Below are positions 9,222 to 17,519 of a stretch of DNA of 64,000 nucleotides, piece by piece; within the stretch, counting starts at the first letter, position 1; each line of letters opens with the position of its first letter. Source of the stretch: JANNWF01 sp052390415. GTDB taxonomy: Bacteria; Pseudomonadota; Gammaproteobacteria; Xanthomonadales; Xanthomonadaceae. The position numbers were made by a program, and so were the translations under genes. The notes below the pieces were generated by a model. It was not told where the DNA came from. It did no database searches and saw only the letters and a program-made list of their open reading frames with translations. The stretch lies in contig JBQTGY010000050.1 of the NCBI GenBank assembly GCA_052390415.1, positions 1 through 64,000 on the forward strand, written 5' to 3'.

Positions 9222-10694
9222 TCACAACGCAGCATCCAACTGATCGACCAAAGTCTGCAACACCTTGATGCGGCCGTAATTCTTGTCTTCGGCTTCGACC
9301 AGAGTCCACGGCGCCAAACGGCTGGAGGTGCGGTCGACCATGTCGGCCACGGCTGCTTCATACGCATCGCGACGCTCGCGGTTGCGCCAGTCATCGGCAG
9401 TGATCTTGAATTGTTTGTGCGCGATCTCTTCACGCTCCTTGAAGCGCCGCAACTGTTCGTCGGCACTGATGTGCAGCCAGAATTTCGCCAACACGGTGCC
9501 GCTGGCAGCAATCTGGTCTTCGAAGTCGTTGATCTCGGAATAGGCGCGCATCCAATCCGGTTGTGAGCAGAATCCTTCGACGCGTTCGACCAGCACCCGG
9601 CCGTACCAGGAGCGATCAAACAGCGTGATGCGGCCATGCCGTGGCAGGTGGCGCCAGAAGCGCCACAGGTAGGGTTGGGCGCGTTCTTCTTCAGTGGGAG
9701 CCGCAATCGGGATCACGCGGAAAAAACGCGCGTCGAGCGCGGCGGTCACGCGGCGGATGGTCGAACCTTTGCCGGCGGCGTCGCTGCCCTCAAACACCAC
9801 CGCCAGCGCACGCTCACGAAAGCGCTTGGCCCGCGAGAGTTGGTTGAGATCGCCCTGCAGCTTTTCCAGACGAGACTCGTAACGACGCTTGCTCAGCTTC
9901 CTGGTGAGGTCAAGATCCCGCAGCAGGCGAACGTTTTCCAACTGCGGCAGTGGCGGTGCTGCCTCGGTGCGCGCTTCGGGTACGTGCGCCAGCCGCGCTT
10001 GCAGCGCATTCAACAGCACCTTGCCGACCGTGATGCTGCGGTAGCGATGGTCCGCGCCAGGTACCACGATCCACGGCGCGCCGGCGGTGCTGGTCTGGCG
10101 CACGACATCGGCCGAGACCCGGCGGAACCGGTCGTACTTGCGGAAGCGCTGCCACTCTTCTGGCGTCACCCGCCAGCGTGTCGTGTGATCGCTTTCCAAG
10201 GCCTTGAGTCGCTTGCGCTGCTGATCCTTGGAAAGATGAAACCAGAATTTGATCAGCAGCACGCCTTCGTCGACCAACATGCGCTCGTGACGCAGGATGG
10301 CGGCGACGTGGCTGTCCAGCGCGTCCTGCGTGTCCTCGCCCAGCACCCGCCGCAGTAACGGTGAGGTGTACCAGGAACCGAAGAAGATGCCGACATTGCC
10401 CTTCGGCGGCAATACACGCCAATAGCGCCACATCGGCGGCCGCTCGGCCTCTTCGCTCGAAGGCTCCGCAAACGCGTGGGTGTGGATGTGGCGCGGGTCC
10501 ATCCATTCATTCAACAGATTGACGGTCTCGCCTTTGCCGGCGCCATCGACACCGCCGATGATGATCAGGACCGGGAAGTCCGGTCGGCTGGCCAGCGCGT
10601 ACTGCGCATCCAGCAGGGCGCGTCGCAGCAGCGGCTCCTCCCGCCGGTACTGGGACTTGTCCATGCGGTGGTCGAGATCGGCCGAATCAAACAT
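9222..10694 (-). CDS. pap: Polyphosphate:AMP phosphotransferase (two-domain PPK2)
   Basis: 490 residues from ATG 10694, preceded by GGGAG; an upstream in-frame start at 10721 has a poorer site. Two homologous PPK2 domains are present, each with a P-loop: GGVDGAGKGE at residues 47-56 and EGSDAAGKG at 302-310. Each also carries a lid-like arginine-rich segment (PPMWRYWR and QPYLWRFWR). This tandem arrangement is characteristic of PAP enzymes, which convert AMP and polyphosphate to ADP. In the tandem enzymes usually only one domain is fully active. A perfect FNR/Anr box lies 56 bases upstream, so expression during oxygen limitation is likely, fitting an energy-salvage role. Confidence 0.9.
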   Translation of the reverse strand: MFDSADLDHRMDKSQYRREEPLLRRALLDAQYALASRPDFPVLIIIGGVDGAGKGETVNLLNEWMDPRHIHTHAFAEPSSEEAERPPMWRYWRVLPPKGNVGIFFGSWYTSPLLRRVLGEDTQDALDSHVAAILRHERMLVDEGVLLIKFWFHLSKDQQRKRLKALESDHTTRWRVTPEEWQRFRKYDRFRRVSADVVRQTSTAGAPWIVVPGADHRYRSITVGKVLLNALQARLAHVPEARTEAAPPLPQLENVRLLRDLDLTRKLSKRRYESRLEKLQGDLNQLSRAKRFRERALAVVFEGSDAAGKGSTIRRVTAALDARFFRVIPIAAPTEEERAQPYLWRFWRHLPRHGRITLFDRSWYGRVLVERVEGFCSQPDWMRAYSEINDFEDQIAASGTVLAKFWLHISADEQLRRFKEREEIAHKQFKITADDWRNRERRDAYEAAVADMVDRTSSRLAPWTLVEAEDKNYGRIKVLQTLVDQLDAAL

Positions 10695-10750
10695 GTCACG
10701 CTCCCGCAGGCGGTGGTGCATCCAATGTAAGCGTTTGCGCAGATTTGGAA

Positions 10751-10764
10751 TTGATCGAGATCAA
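10751..10764. promoter_or_regulatory. Perfect FNR/Anr-type box
   Basis: TTGATCGAGATCAA matches the consensus TTGAT-N4-ATCAA at all ten positions. It lies between the divergent phosphotransferase (start 10694) and oxidoreductase (start 10803) genes. Placing the box at -41.5 gives a minus-strand start near 10716, with a TTACAT -10-like hexamer at 10730-10725 and the GGGAG ribosome site inside a 22-base leader. In the plus direction the same geometry would leave almost no leader, so the phosphotransferase is the better target. Confidence 0.7.
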
Positions 10765-10802
10765 CCATACTGTGCAACAGACAACCACTCACAGGATTTG
10801 CC

Positions 10803-11789
10803 ATGAAACGTGCTCAATACGCGCAACGCGGTCCCATCCCGCAGGACGTGATCGATGCGGTTGAATTCAGTGTGCCGCCGTTGGCCGCAGGCGAGGCTTT
10901 GGTCGAGGTACTGGCCGCACCGATCAATCCATCCGACGTACTCACGCTGACCGGGCAGTATGGCATTCTGCCGCCGCTGCCTGCCGTCGGCGGCAACGAG
11001 GGCGTGGGGCGCGTGCTCGAGCTTGGGCCTGACACGCGTGGACCCGCACCCGGCCAGACCGTATTGCTGCCGGTGGGCTGTGGCACCTGGAGCACGCACG
11101 TCGTGGTCGCTGCCGCACGTCTGATGCCATTGCCGAACGACGCCGATCCGCTGCAGCTGGCGATGATGACCGTCAACCCACCTACCGCGCTGTTGATGTT
11201 GCGCGAGTTCGTTGATCTGCAGGCGGGCGAGTGGGTGATCCAGAACGTCGCCAACTCCGGCGTCGGCGCGTATCTGGTGCAGATCGCGAAAATGCGCGGC
11301 TTGCGCACGGTCAACATCGTGCGGCGAGAAAGCGCCGTGGAAGCCGTGCGTGAGCTGGGCGGCGACGTGGTGCTGGTGGACGGCGACAAGCTGGCCAAAC
11401 GCGTGAGCGAGGCGACCGGCGGAGCAACAATTCGACTGGGTATCGACGCCGTCGGTGGTGGCGCCACGGATCGGCTCGCGTCCTGCTTGACCCAACGCGG
11501 TGTGCTGGTGAACTACGGAATGATGAGCGGCGAGGCCTGCCAGATTTCACCCGCCTCCTTCATATTTCGCGACGTCAGCCTTCGCGGCTTCTGGTTGTCG
11601 CGCTGGTACAAGGAAGCCACTGCCCAGCAACGCGCGGAAGTAGTGGGCGAAGTGGCCAGCTTGATCGCCAAGGGCACCCTGCATTGCCGCATCGCCGCCA
11701 CGTTTCCGATCGAGCGCATACGCGAAGCGGTGGCCGCCGCCGCGGTGGGAGAGCGCGAAGGCAAGATCGTGTTGGTGCCGAGCGGCTGA
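10803..11789 (+). CDS. MDR-family oxidoreductase, MECR/2-enoyl thioester reductase-like
   Basis: 328 residues. Medium-chain dehydrogenase/reductase fold without the structural or catalytic zinc ligands. The N-terminal domain has PINPSDVLTLTGQYG and the GNEGVGRV loop; the nucleotide-binding domain has NVANSGVGAYLVQIAK and then a basic NIVRRES, which favours NADPH. This pattern (INPSD, a Tyr in GQYG, GNEG, FWLSRW) matches the mitochondrial MECR / yeast Etr1 branch rather than zinc alcohol dehydrogenases. It may act in fatty-acid metabolism or as a quinone reductase. AGGA precedes the start. The Anr box upstream is positioned better for the divergent gene. Confidence 0.8.
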   Translation: MKRAQYAQRGPIPQDVIDAVEFSVPPLAAGEALVEVLAAPINPSDVLTLTGQYGILPPLPAVGGNEGVGRVLELGPDTRGPAPGQTVLLPVGCGTWSTHVVVAAARLMPLPNDADPLQLAMMTVNPPTALLMLREFVDLQAGEWVIQNVANSGVGAYLVQIAKMRGLRTVNIVRRESAVEAVRELGGDVVLVDGDKLAKRVSEATGGATIRLGIDAVGGGATDRLASCLTQRGVLVNYGMMSGEACQISPASFIFRDVSLRGFWLSRWYKEATAQQRAEVVGEVASLIAKGTLHCRIAATFPIERIREAVAAAAVGEREGKIVLVPSG

Positions 11790-11820
11790 GCAGGCGCACG
11801 GCCAGCTCGGTGGCCGGAGA

Positions 11821-13299
11821 TCAGCGCGGGGAACCGCTCGCTGGGAGTTCAGCAGCGGCTGCGATCGAGTGGGTCCGAACCCGCCACTCCACCCGATCTC
11901 GACCGCCTTGCTTCGCGGCGTAAAGTGCCGCGTCAGCGCGACCGACAAGCTGTTGCTCGGAATCGTTGGGGTGGGCGTCGGTAGCGCCGATGCTCACCGT
12001 CACCGGCCGATGCGCCCAGGTGTGCGCGCGGAAGTCGTTGCAGATGCGCTCGGCCACCCGTCGGGCGCGTTCGACGTCGATGCCCGGCAACAACACCGCA
12101 AACTCTTCGCCGCCATAGCGGGCGGCAATGTCACCAGGACGCAGCGCATGCTGCAACAAGCGACCAGTGGTACGCAGCGCCTCATCGCCAGCCAGGTGGC
12201 CGAAGTTGTCGTTGAATTGTTTGAAGCGGTCAATGTCGAGCATCAGCAGACTGAAATTTGACTCGGATTCGCGCCGGCTGCGCATCAGTTCGGTCAGTTT
12301 GCGATCAAACAGACGGCGATTGCCAAGCCCGGTGAGCACGTCGCTCTCAGCCGAATCCTGTAGCTCATGATTCAAGCGACGTTGGCGTTCGACCTTGTCC
12401 AGCAAGTCGCTTGCCCACCAGACCAGGGCGGCCACAGCACAACCCGAAGCCACCGCGAGCAAGACGATCGTGTTGCCCGTGGACAGCCATTCTCGCGACT
12501 GCGCCAATTCTGCGAGAAAGCTCAGCAAACTGGGAATGAGCAAGGAAGGCAGCAACGCGCGCCGCGCCAGCACACCGCCGAGACTATCCGAGGAGACCAC
12601 CCGCATCATGCCCGCCTCGGGTCGTGCAGCCAGCCATCCCAAGGCCAAGAGCAGCAAACTGAAACCTGTGTGGATGGCGGTGGGATTGCTCAGCCACTCG
12701 ACCTTGTTCGCACCCAGGCTGTAACCGGTGACACCGAGCGCGAACAGGGCCAAAGCCAGCACGGTGATCGCCAACAGCTGGCTGAGAGCAGCTGAGTGGC
12801 CAAAAACGATGGCTAGCCCAAGCATGCCAAGCAACAGCAGCGCCGCTGCCGTGAGCTCGGACATGCGCCCGGCGGGCAGACCCATCGCCGCCGTCTTTGG
12901 GTCCGCGAACAGAAATGTGTCGATACCCAGATCGAAACCGGCGAGATACTGCAGCAGCTCTGCGCCACCGAGCACCACCAACAGACTCGAGCAAATCAGC
13001 GTGATGGCTAATTTGGAAATTGCTGGTTTGGAAGTTGTTGGGTTGGAAATTGCTGGAGTGGAATTGGCACGCGCACGGAAAAACACGAGCGCCGTACCTG
13101 CCAGAATCAACCCGATTGCGGTGTTCGCTTTCATGCTGCCGAGGCCAGGCACCAAGGTGGTCAGCGGCTCGAAGTTCATCCACCAACCGACCAGCACCAG
13201 AATGCCGACGATCACGGCAAACACCCCGCTGCCACGCGCGTAAAGCTCGAATGCCCGCACCACGCGTTGGTTGGGAACCGGACCCCGTTGATTTTGCAT
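11821..13299 (-). CDS. Membrane-bound diguanylate cyclase (GGDEF)
   Basis: About 492 residues using ATG 13299; 13338 is an alternative start and neither has a clear ribosome site. The N-terminal half is an integral membrane region with about eight hydrophobic segments resembling MASE-type sensory modules. A short coil follows, then a GGDEF domain with the DxLTGLGNRR start, the active motif YGGEEF and a preceding RPGD that fits an RxxD inhibitory site, so product inhibition is expected. It makes cyclic di-GMP at the inner membrane in response to an unknown signal. The loop after the second membrane segment contains a short pentapeptide repeat. Confidence 0.88.
   Translation of the reverse strand: MQNQRGPVPNQRVVRAFELYARGSGVFAVIVGILVLVGWWMNFEPLTTLVPGLGSMKANTAIGLILAGTALVFFRARANSTPAISNPTTSKPAISKLAITLICSSLLVVLGGAELLQYLAGFDLGIDTFLFADPKTAAMGLPAGRMSELTAAALLLLGMLGLAIVFGHSAALSQLLAITVLALALFALGVTGYSLGANKVEWLSNPTAIHTGFSLLLLALGWLAARPEAGMMRVVSSDSLGGVLARRALLPSLLIPSLLSFLAELAQSREWLSTGNTIVLLAVASGCAVAALVWWASDLLDKVERQRRLNHELQDSAESDVLTGLGNRRLFDRKLTELMRSRRESESNFSLLMLDIDRFKQFNDNFGHLAGDEALRTTGRLLQHALRPGDIAARYGGEEFAVLLPGIDVERARRVAERICNDFRAHTWAHRPVTVSIGATDAHPNDSEQQLVGRADAALYAAKQGGRDRVEWRVRTHSIAAAAELPASGSPR
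13012..13071 (-). repeat. Four ~15-bp degenerate tandem repeats in a cyclase loop
   Basis: Four in-frame 15-base units around AATTGCTGGTTTGGA-like sequence encode a Pro/Ser/Thr-rich pentapeptide repeat of form (I/T)-S-(N/K)-(P/L)-(A/T) in the loop after the second membrane segment of the diguanylate cyclase. Units differ by a few bases. The array could expand or contract without a frameshift. Confidence 0.6.
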
Positions 13300-13452
13300 A
13301 GCGCACGTTGCTCGGCGACCGCTGAATGCGCCAAGCATAATCTGCTGCTTCAGCTTGCCCCACGATCTCTCCTCGACAGCGCGCGAAGTTTGATCAGCGC
13401 CGCCTCACCGGAAGTTACTTGGCCACCTGATCCGGTTATTCTTGCGCCCGCC

Positions 13453-13539
13453 GCCCGGATGGCGAAATTGGTAGACGCAAGGGACTTAAAATCCCTCGGC
13501 CGCAAGGCTGTACGGGTTCGATTCCCGTTCTGGGCACCA
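13453..13539 (+). tRNA. tRNA-Leu (UAA)
   Basis: 87 bases with an encoded CCA. The acceptor stem GCCCGGA pairs with TCTGGGC (one G-T pair). The anticodon loop is CTTAAAA with anticodon TAA at 13487-13489. A long class II variable arm (CTCGGCCGCAAGGCTG) and the T-arm GGTTCGATTCC are present. The long variable arm and anticodon make leucine the clear assignment. A weak -10 (TTATTC at 13436-13441) lies just upstream. No integrase or duplicated tRNA end is nearby. Confidence 0.97.
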
Positions 13540-13562
13540 TACCTGTTGCCGTTTGGTGGCCG

Positions 13563-13592
13563 CTCGGTTCCGCTCGGTTCCGCTCGGTTGCC
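13563..13592 (+). repeat. Three tandem CGCTCGGTT decamers after tRNA-Leu
   Basis: The ten-base unit CGCTCGGTTC occurs three times head to tail just downstream of the tRNA. The array is bracketed by two copies of GTTGCCGTTTGG (near 13548 and 13588). It is too short to be assigned a function; it may be a replication-slippage product in the tRNA 3' trailer. Confidence 0.6.
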
Positions 13593-13651
13593 GTTTGGCC
13601 CGTGAAGGAAAAGCCATAGGCTTGCGGCGAGTGCGGTGGTTGCGTTGCGCT

Positions 13652-13867
13652 TTATCCGACCGTCTGCGGTGCCGATACCGCAGTCAGCATGCTCGTTACC
13701 CACATGCCCGGCCGCTCTTTCAGCGTCACCAGCGCTATCGATCCCCACTGCACCGCACCGCTTGCAGTGTGATCCTCGGCCGTCTGGCCGTTGACCAGCG
13801 TGACGATGACGCGCGAGCCGATCGGGTGCTCGCGGTTCCAGTTCAATGCGGCGTCGTAGGTAGGCAT
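13652..13867 (-). CDS. Small hypothetical protein (71 aa)
   Basis: 71 residues with a natural composition: a strand-rich middle (SRVIVTLVNGQ), a conserved-looking AVQWGSIALVTL segment and no low-complexity runs. It follows the DUF2188-like gene on the same strand with a 42-base gap, so the two are probably cotranscribed. Short proteins with this NG-T, V-W-G, A-V-V layout occur in many proteobacteria with no known function. The ribosome site is weak, so existence is likely but not certain. Confidence 0.5.
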   Translation of the reverse strand: MPTYDAALNWNREHPIGSRVIVTLVNGQTAEDHTASGAVQWGSIALVTLKERPGMWVTSMLTAVSAPQTVG

Positions 13868-13909
13868 GGCGGCGAGCGTGATCGGGTCCAGTCTCAGCGG
13901 TGGCGACAG

Positions 13910-14200
13910 TCAGGCCGATACCAGCACACGATCCAGACCGACGTGGCGGACATTTGGACCTTGCGGCGCCGGCAGTTCGTTTGCCTCGCGTGGGCCTATC
14001 ACCAACTGTTGCACCATCCGGCCGAATGGATCCTCCACAAATACTTCGCCAATGTAGCCTTGTTTGTCGGCCTCGATCCTTGCCATGAATACAGCGCCGT
14101 CGATGGCGCGCTGCCGGGTGTCGTGCGTGCCGTGCGGCTTCGCCCCGCGCAGAACCGTGAAGCGATCCCCTTGGGGCACGACGTACCAACTAACGATCAT
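13910..14200 (-). CDS. DUF2188-like small protein
   Basis: 96 residues from ATG 14200, with CTGGAG six bases upstream; a longer frame to 14278 lacks such a site. The first half resembles DUF2188: a Tyr-Val-Val-Pro strand, a Gly-Asp-Arg turn, then a region containing RQRAIDGAVFMARIEADKQG that fits the family's sequence in which small proteins read as 'W-V--G-W-V------A------TK-EA--A'. Such proteins are short, soluble and of unknown function, and were first noticed near phage and stress genes. It stands alone here with a second small gene downstream. Confidence 0.6.
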   Translation of the reverse strand: MIVSWYVVPQGDRFTVLRGAKPHGTHDTRQRAIDGAVFMARIEADKQGYIGEVFVEDPFGRMVQQLVIGPREANELPAPQGPNVRHVGLDRVLVSA

Positions 14201-14623
14201 GTGAAGCTCCAGCAAAAAGGGTCGCCCACCGGCACAACCAATACCGGCTCGCGCCGCCGCCGGCGGGACACGGTCCAATCACGAGGGCAACTGCTGCCGG
14301 TGTGCAGCGCAAGGTTGCGGTCGGACGTGGGCGCGCGCTATCGGACGATGCCGGCTTGCGGGGTAGGATTTTTCCTACAGCCTGTCGCAATGGACTGCCG
14401 GCAAGTGGGAGACCAAGTGCAAACTCGACATGTCGCGGCGGAGCATGAGCATCTATTCTGGTGCGCCTGCTTCCGCGGCTGCTCAGGTGCAACCTACCGA
14501 GATCGCGCTTTCTCCAACTATTTGTCAGCCATGAGCATCTGAGCACCAGCGGAACCTGTCCGTTCTCTCTTTTCGGCGCAAGCCGACTCCCTGAGCATTG
14601 CAACTCACAACGAATTGCCCCCA
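14201..14623. other. Divergent intergenic region, 420 bp
   Basis: Separates the minus-strand DUF2188-like gene from the plus-strand SDR gene. Frames crossing it in both directions lack family features. Its notable content is the perfect palindrome at 14363-14378, listed separately. The remainder shows no repeat, RNA gene or clear terminator. Confidence 0.5.
14363..14378. promoter_or_regulatory. Perfect operator-like palindrome GTAGGA-TTTT-TCCTAC
   Basis: A 6-bp perfect inverted repeat with a four-T spacer, preceded by GG and followed by AG. The T-rich spacer and dyad symmetry are typical of sites bound by dimeric regulators, including LuxR/NarL-type response regulators, rather than of a terminator, as no T run follows. 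It lies about 160 bases before the DUF2188-like start and 250 before the SDR start. No second copy was seen in the window. Confidence 0.45.
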
Positions 14624-15376
14624 ATGACCCTGACCAACAAGCGCGTGCTGATCACTGGTGCCAGCCATGGCGTGGGACTGGCCTGTGCGCATGAATTTGC
14701 GCGCCAAGGTGCGTTGGTGGTGTTGCATGCCAACTCCAATCCGGAGGCAGCGCGCGAGGCGGCGTCTGCCATCGGTGATCGCGCGCTGGGCGTTGTGTTG
14801 GCTGATTTGGCTGATCGGGGCACCGGAACCCGCTTGTTCGATCAGGCATTGCAGATCGCGGATGGCAAGCTCGACGTGGTGATCAACAACGCCGGGATTT
14901 ACCTGGCCAGCCCGCTGGGCAGCAGTGACGACGACTGGCACGCCAGTTGGGCGCGCACGTTGCAAGTCAATCTGCTGGCGGTGGCCGATGTGTGTCGGTC
15001 GGCGGTGAAGGCGTTTGCGGCGAGCGGCGGCGGCAGCCTCATCAATATCGCCAGTCGCGCCGGTTATCGTGGCGACGATGGTGAGCACACCGCTTACGCC
15101 GCTTCCAAGGGCGCGCTGCTGGCGCTGACCAAGACCATTGCGCGAGCGCACGGCAAGGATGGCGTGCTGGCCTTTGCCTTGGCACCTGGCTGGATCAATA
15201 CGCGCATGGCGCCCAACAATGCAGCCGGTTTGGCTGCCGCGCGTTCGGAGATTCCGATCGGGCGCATGGCCGAGCCCAGCGAGATTGCGGCCATGTGCGC
15301 GTTTCTTGCCAGCGGTGCCTGCGCCAGCGCCACGGGGTCATGCATCGATATCAACGGCGCGAGTTACGTTCGTTAA
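14624..15376 (+). CDS. SDR-family NAD(P)-dependent oxidoreductase
   Basis: 250 residues from ATG 14624. A classical short-chain dehydrogenase/reductase: cofactor motif GASHGVG at residues 11-17, the NNAG motif after strand 4, catalytic Ser in INIASRAGY and the YAASK catalytic Tyr/Lys pair. The C-terminal segment with PIGRMAEPSEIA and ASATGSCIDINGA is typical of FabG-like enzymes. Substrate unknown; FabG-like ketoacyl or sugar/steroid substrates are all possible. The gene stands alone, so context does not refine this. A TTG nine bases upstream is less likely as start. Confidence 0.88.
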   Translation: MTLTNKRVLITGASHGVGLACAHEFARQGALVVLHANSNPEAAREAASAIGDRALGVVLADLADRGTGTRLFDQALQIADGKLDVVINNAGIYLASPLGSSDDDWHASWARTLQVNLLAVADVCRSAVKAFAASGGGSLINIASRAGYRGDDGEHTAYAASKGALLALTKTIARAHGKDGVLAFALAPGWINTRMAPNNAAGLAAARSEIPIGRMAEPSEIAAMCAFLASGACASATGSCIDINGASYVR

Positions 15377-15473
15377 TCGAACTGCCTGCGGCCATTTGGC
15401 CCCGCTTGCCCTCACATTCCGTTCATACTCTCAAGCGAGGCCAGCCTGGCCTCGTCATTGAAGGGAGCGGGCA

Positions 15474-15824
15474 ATGAAAGCATTGTTTTTCTCGTTTGAA
15501 GGTCGCATCGGGCGCAAGACGTGGTGGTTGGCGACCTTGGGGCTTCTGGGCGTGTTGCTGGTTGCGCAGTTGCTGGTGCTGGGCGCCGCGGCGATGTCGC
15601 CGGATCTGGGCATGATTGGCGCGATATTGGCGCTGCTGTTGAGTCTGGCGTGCCTGGTGCCGGCATTCGCGCTGCCGATCAAGCGTTGGCACGATGTGGG
15701 CAAGCCCGGCTGGTGGATGCTGATCGCCTTCATCCCGGTGGTGGGGCTGTATGCCTTGTATATGAACGGCTTCGTCAAGGGCGACGAGGGTCCGAACGCT
15801 TACGGCGCTGACCCATTGGCCTGA
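15474..15824 (+). CDS. DUF805 inner-membrane protein
   Basis: 116 residues with a strong ribosome site (GAAGGGAG). Matches the DUF805 family: an N-terminal amphipathic FSFEGRIGRKTWW segment, three hydrophobic helices, the signature KRWHDVGKPGWW and a final GxNxYGxDP motif. Normal family length. Function is not established; members are small polytopic membrane proteins, sometimes linked to phage or stress phenotypes. The gene is single, with 97 bases to the SDR upstream. Confidence 0.88.
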   Translation: MKALFFSFEGRIGRKTWWLATLGLLGVLLVAQLLVLGAAAMSPDLGMIGAILALLLSLACLVPAFALPIKRWHDVGKPGWWMLIAFIPVVGLYALYMNGFVKGDEGPNAYGADPLA

Positions 15825-15997
15825 CAACCAGTCGGACTTCAGTGTTCGCTGAGTGAGTTCGCAGCGACCTGCTGTTGGTCCGATCTGCTCGACTTGCATG
15901 CGCGCCGTGCTCAGCATGAGCATGGCGAATTTGCGGGCTTGCTGGCGGCATGCTGTTCGCGCGAACACGCCGAACCCGCTGAACAAGGAGTATCGCC

Positions 15998-17491
15998 ATG
16001 GCGACTCACGCAACCCGCGCAGCCCCGGCTCGTCGGCCGCAGAAGCCGCTCTGGCGTCGATTGCTGCGTGCAGCCTTGGTACTTTTCGCGGTGTTGGCGT
16101 CGCCAGTCATCGCGTTCCTCATCTGGAACGCGATTGACGAGTCGCCGACTCCCGCGGCACTGCGTTTTGACGCCTCTCAGGCGCGGCCGGTAGCGGATGC
16201 GGACAATGCCTGGTTGATGTTGGCAGGCGCAGGTGCGGCAGCCGACGACGACCCCATCGCACTGGCTCGTCGGCGGGTGGATGCCGTTGTGGCCCGAATC
16301 TCGCAACTGCCGACACCAGAGGCGACTGCGGCTGAGAAAGCACTGTTCGTCGATAGCGTTCCCGCGGTCAATCCCGATCCAGTTCAGGACGGCGTCGCCG
16401 AGCTGTGCCTGCCGCGCGAGCAGAACTGCCTGCAATGGGCGAGCGAACATCGTGCCTTGCTGCTGCGCCTGCGCGAGGCAAACGCCCTGCGCCTGCAACG
16501 CTTCGAAGCAGCGTTGGCTTTGCCGGAGTGGCAAGTGCTGTATCCGCCCGAAGGCGAATCCATCTACGCGGACACCACGGTGGCGCAGTTGCACGCCAAT
16601 CTGATTGCGCTGGAGCTTGCCGAAGGAGCGGCTTTGGCGCTTGACCCTGGGGGTTCGCATCCGCTGCAGAGGCTCGCCATCAGCGTCGAGTTCTGGCGAC
16701 GCGTGCGTATTCCCCCACAGGATGTGTGGACCATCCTTGTCTCGGGCAACCAGATCGAGCAGGCCTATCTGATCGCTGATGCATGGCTGGATAGGGCGAA
16801 CAAGAAGCAGATTGAAGCGCAATCCAACCAGATGGAAAAGTTGCTGGCAAGGCCCGTCGCCGAAGTCGATTGGTCGTTGGCCATGCACAACGACTTCCGA
16901 ACCTTCGCGCGCGGGATGCAGGAAGCCCTGCCGGGGGTGCCCGGTACACTGAGCAAGTGTTTTGCGGGAAAGGCGACTGATGGCTGTTTGACGATGCTGT
17001 CGGGGGAGCTGGCTTATGCGCCGCAGGCGACGCTCAATCTGCATGCCATGCATCGCGAGCAGATGCAGCGCGTATTGGAGGCATCGCCGGCGGATCTTGA
17101 CGCGGTGAGCAAGGAGGCCGGCGCAGTGATCGCCGACAGTTTTCCGCAGCTTGAAGACGTTGGCGCGCTGCTGCCGCAGCTGGCGTACAACTTTGTCGGT
17201 CGCATCCTGGCCGGTATCGCGATACCCGCCTATGACTGGGGCAAGCGCGAACATGATCGCGAGGCCTTGCGGCGACTGCTGCTGATCAAACTCAAGGCCA
17301 GGCAAGCGGGCATCGAGGCAGCAGCGATGCCTGAGCATGTGCAAGCTCAAGCTAGCGCTTTGCTGAATCCCTGGACCGGCAATCCCTTCGAATGGGATGC
17401 CGAGCACGGCGTGCTGCATTTCACCCCAAAAGCGGCGGGTCGCTGGAAGCAGCCACGGGTTGAATTGCGCTACGGCGCTGACGTTGATTGA
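15998..17491 (+). CDS. Membrane-anchored protein of unknown function
   Basis: 497 residues, with AAGGAG seven bases before the ATG. A basic N-terminus (RRPQKPLWRRLLR) is followed by one transmembrane helix at about residues 24-45, giving a single-pass anchor with most of the protein in the periplasm. The rest is mainly helical, Ala/Leu/Glu-rich, with four cysteines in two close pairs (around residues 138-145 and 323-331) that could form disulfides. No family is recognised. It has its own ribosome site and no obvious operon partner. Confidence 0.75.
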   Translation: MATHATRAAPARRPQKPLWRRLLRAALVLFAVLASPVIAFLIWNAIDESPTPAALRFDASQARPVADADNAWLMLAGAGAAADDDPIALARRRVDAVVARISQLPTPEATAAEKALFVDSVPAVNPDPVQDGVAELCLPREQNCLQWASEHRALLLRLREANALRLQRFEAALALPEWQVLYPPEGESIYADTTVAQLHANLIALELAEGAALALDPGGSHPLQRLAISVEFWRRVRIPPQDVWTILVSGNQIEQAYLIADAWLDRANKKQIEAQSNQMEKLLARPVAEVDWSLAMHNDFRTFARGMQEALPGVPGTLSKCFAGKATDGCLTMLSGELAYAPQATLNLHAMHREQMQRVLEASPADLDAVSKEAGAVIADSFPQLEDVGALLPQLAYNFVGRILAGIAIPAYDWGKREHDREALRRLLLIKLKARQAGIEAAAMPEHVQAQASALLNPWTGNPFEWDAEHGVLHFTPKAAGRWKQPRVELRYGADVD

Positions 17492-17519
17492 TCAGAGCCA
17501 CAATATCGTTTGGCTCAAC

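Noticed and set aside
10726..10739. LacI-type operator look-alike TGTAAGCGTTTGCG
   Set aside because: Only one half is close to consensus, the dyad is imperfect, and it overlaps the inferred -10 region of the phosphotransferase promoter.
13453..13600. tRNA-Leu as a phage or island attachment site
   Set aside because: No integrase gene and no second copy of the tRNA 3' end were found nearby; the short repeats after the tRNA are too small to be attachment repeats.
13553..14542. 329-residue plus-strand frame across the small-gene region
   Set aside because: Contains no family motif, runs antisense to two better small genes and begins within the tandem decamers.
15911..17419. 502-residue minus-strand frame
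   Set aside because: Mirror of the anchored protein gene; composition is unnatural and no ribosome site is present, while the sense gene has a clear one and a transmembrane anchor.
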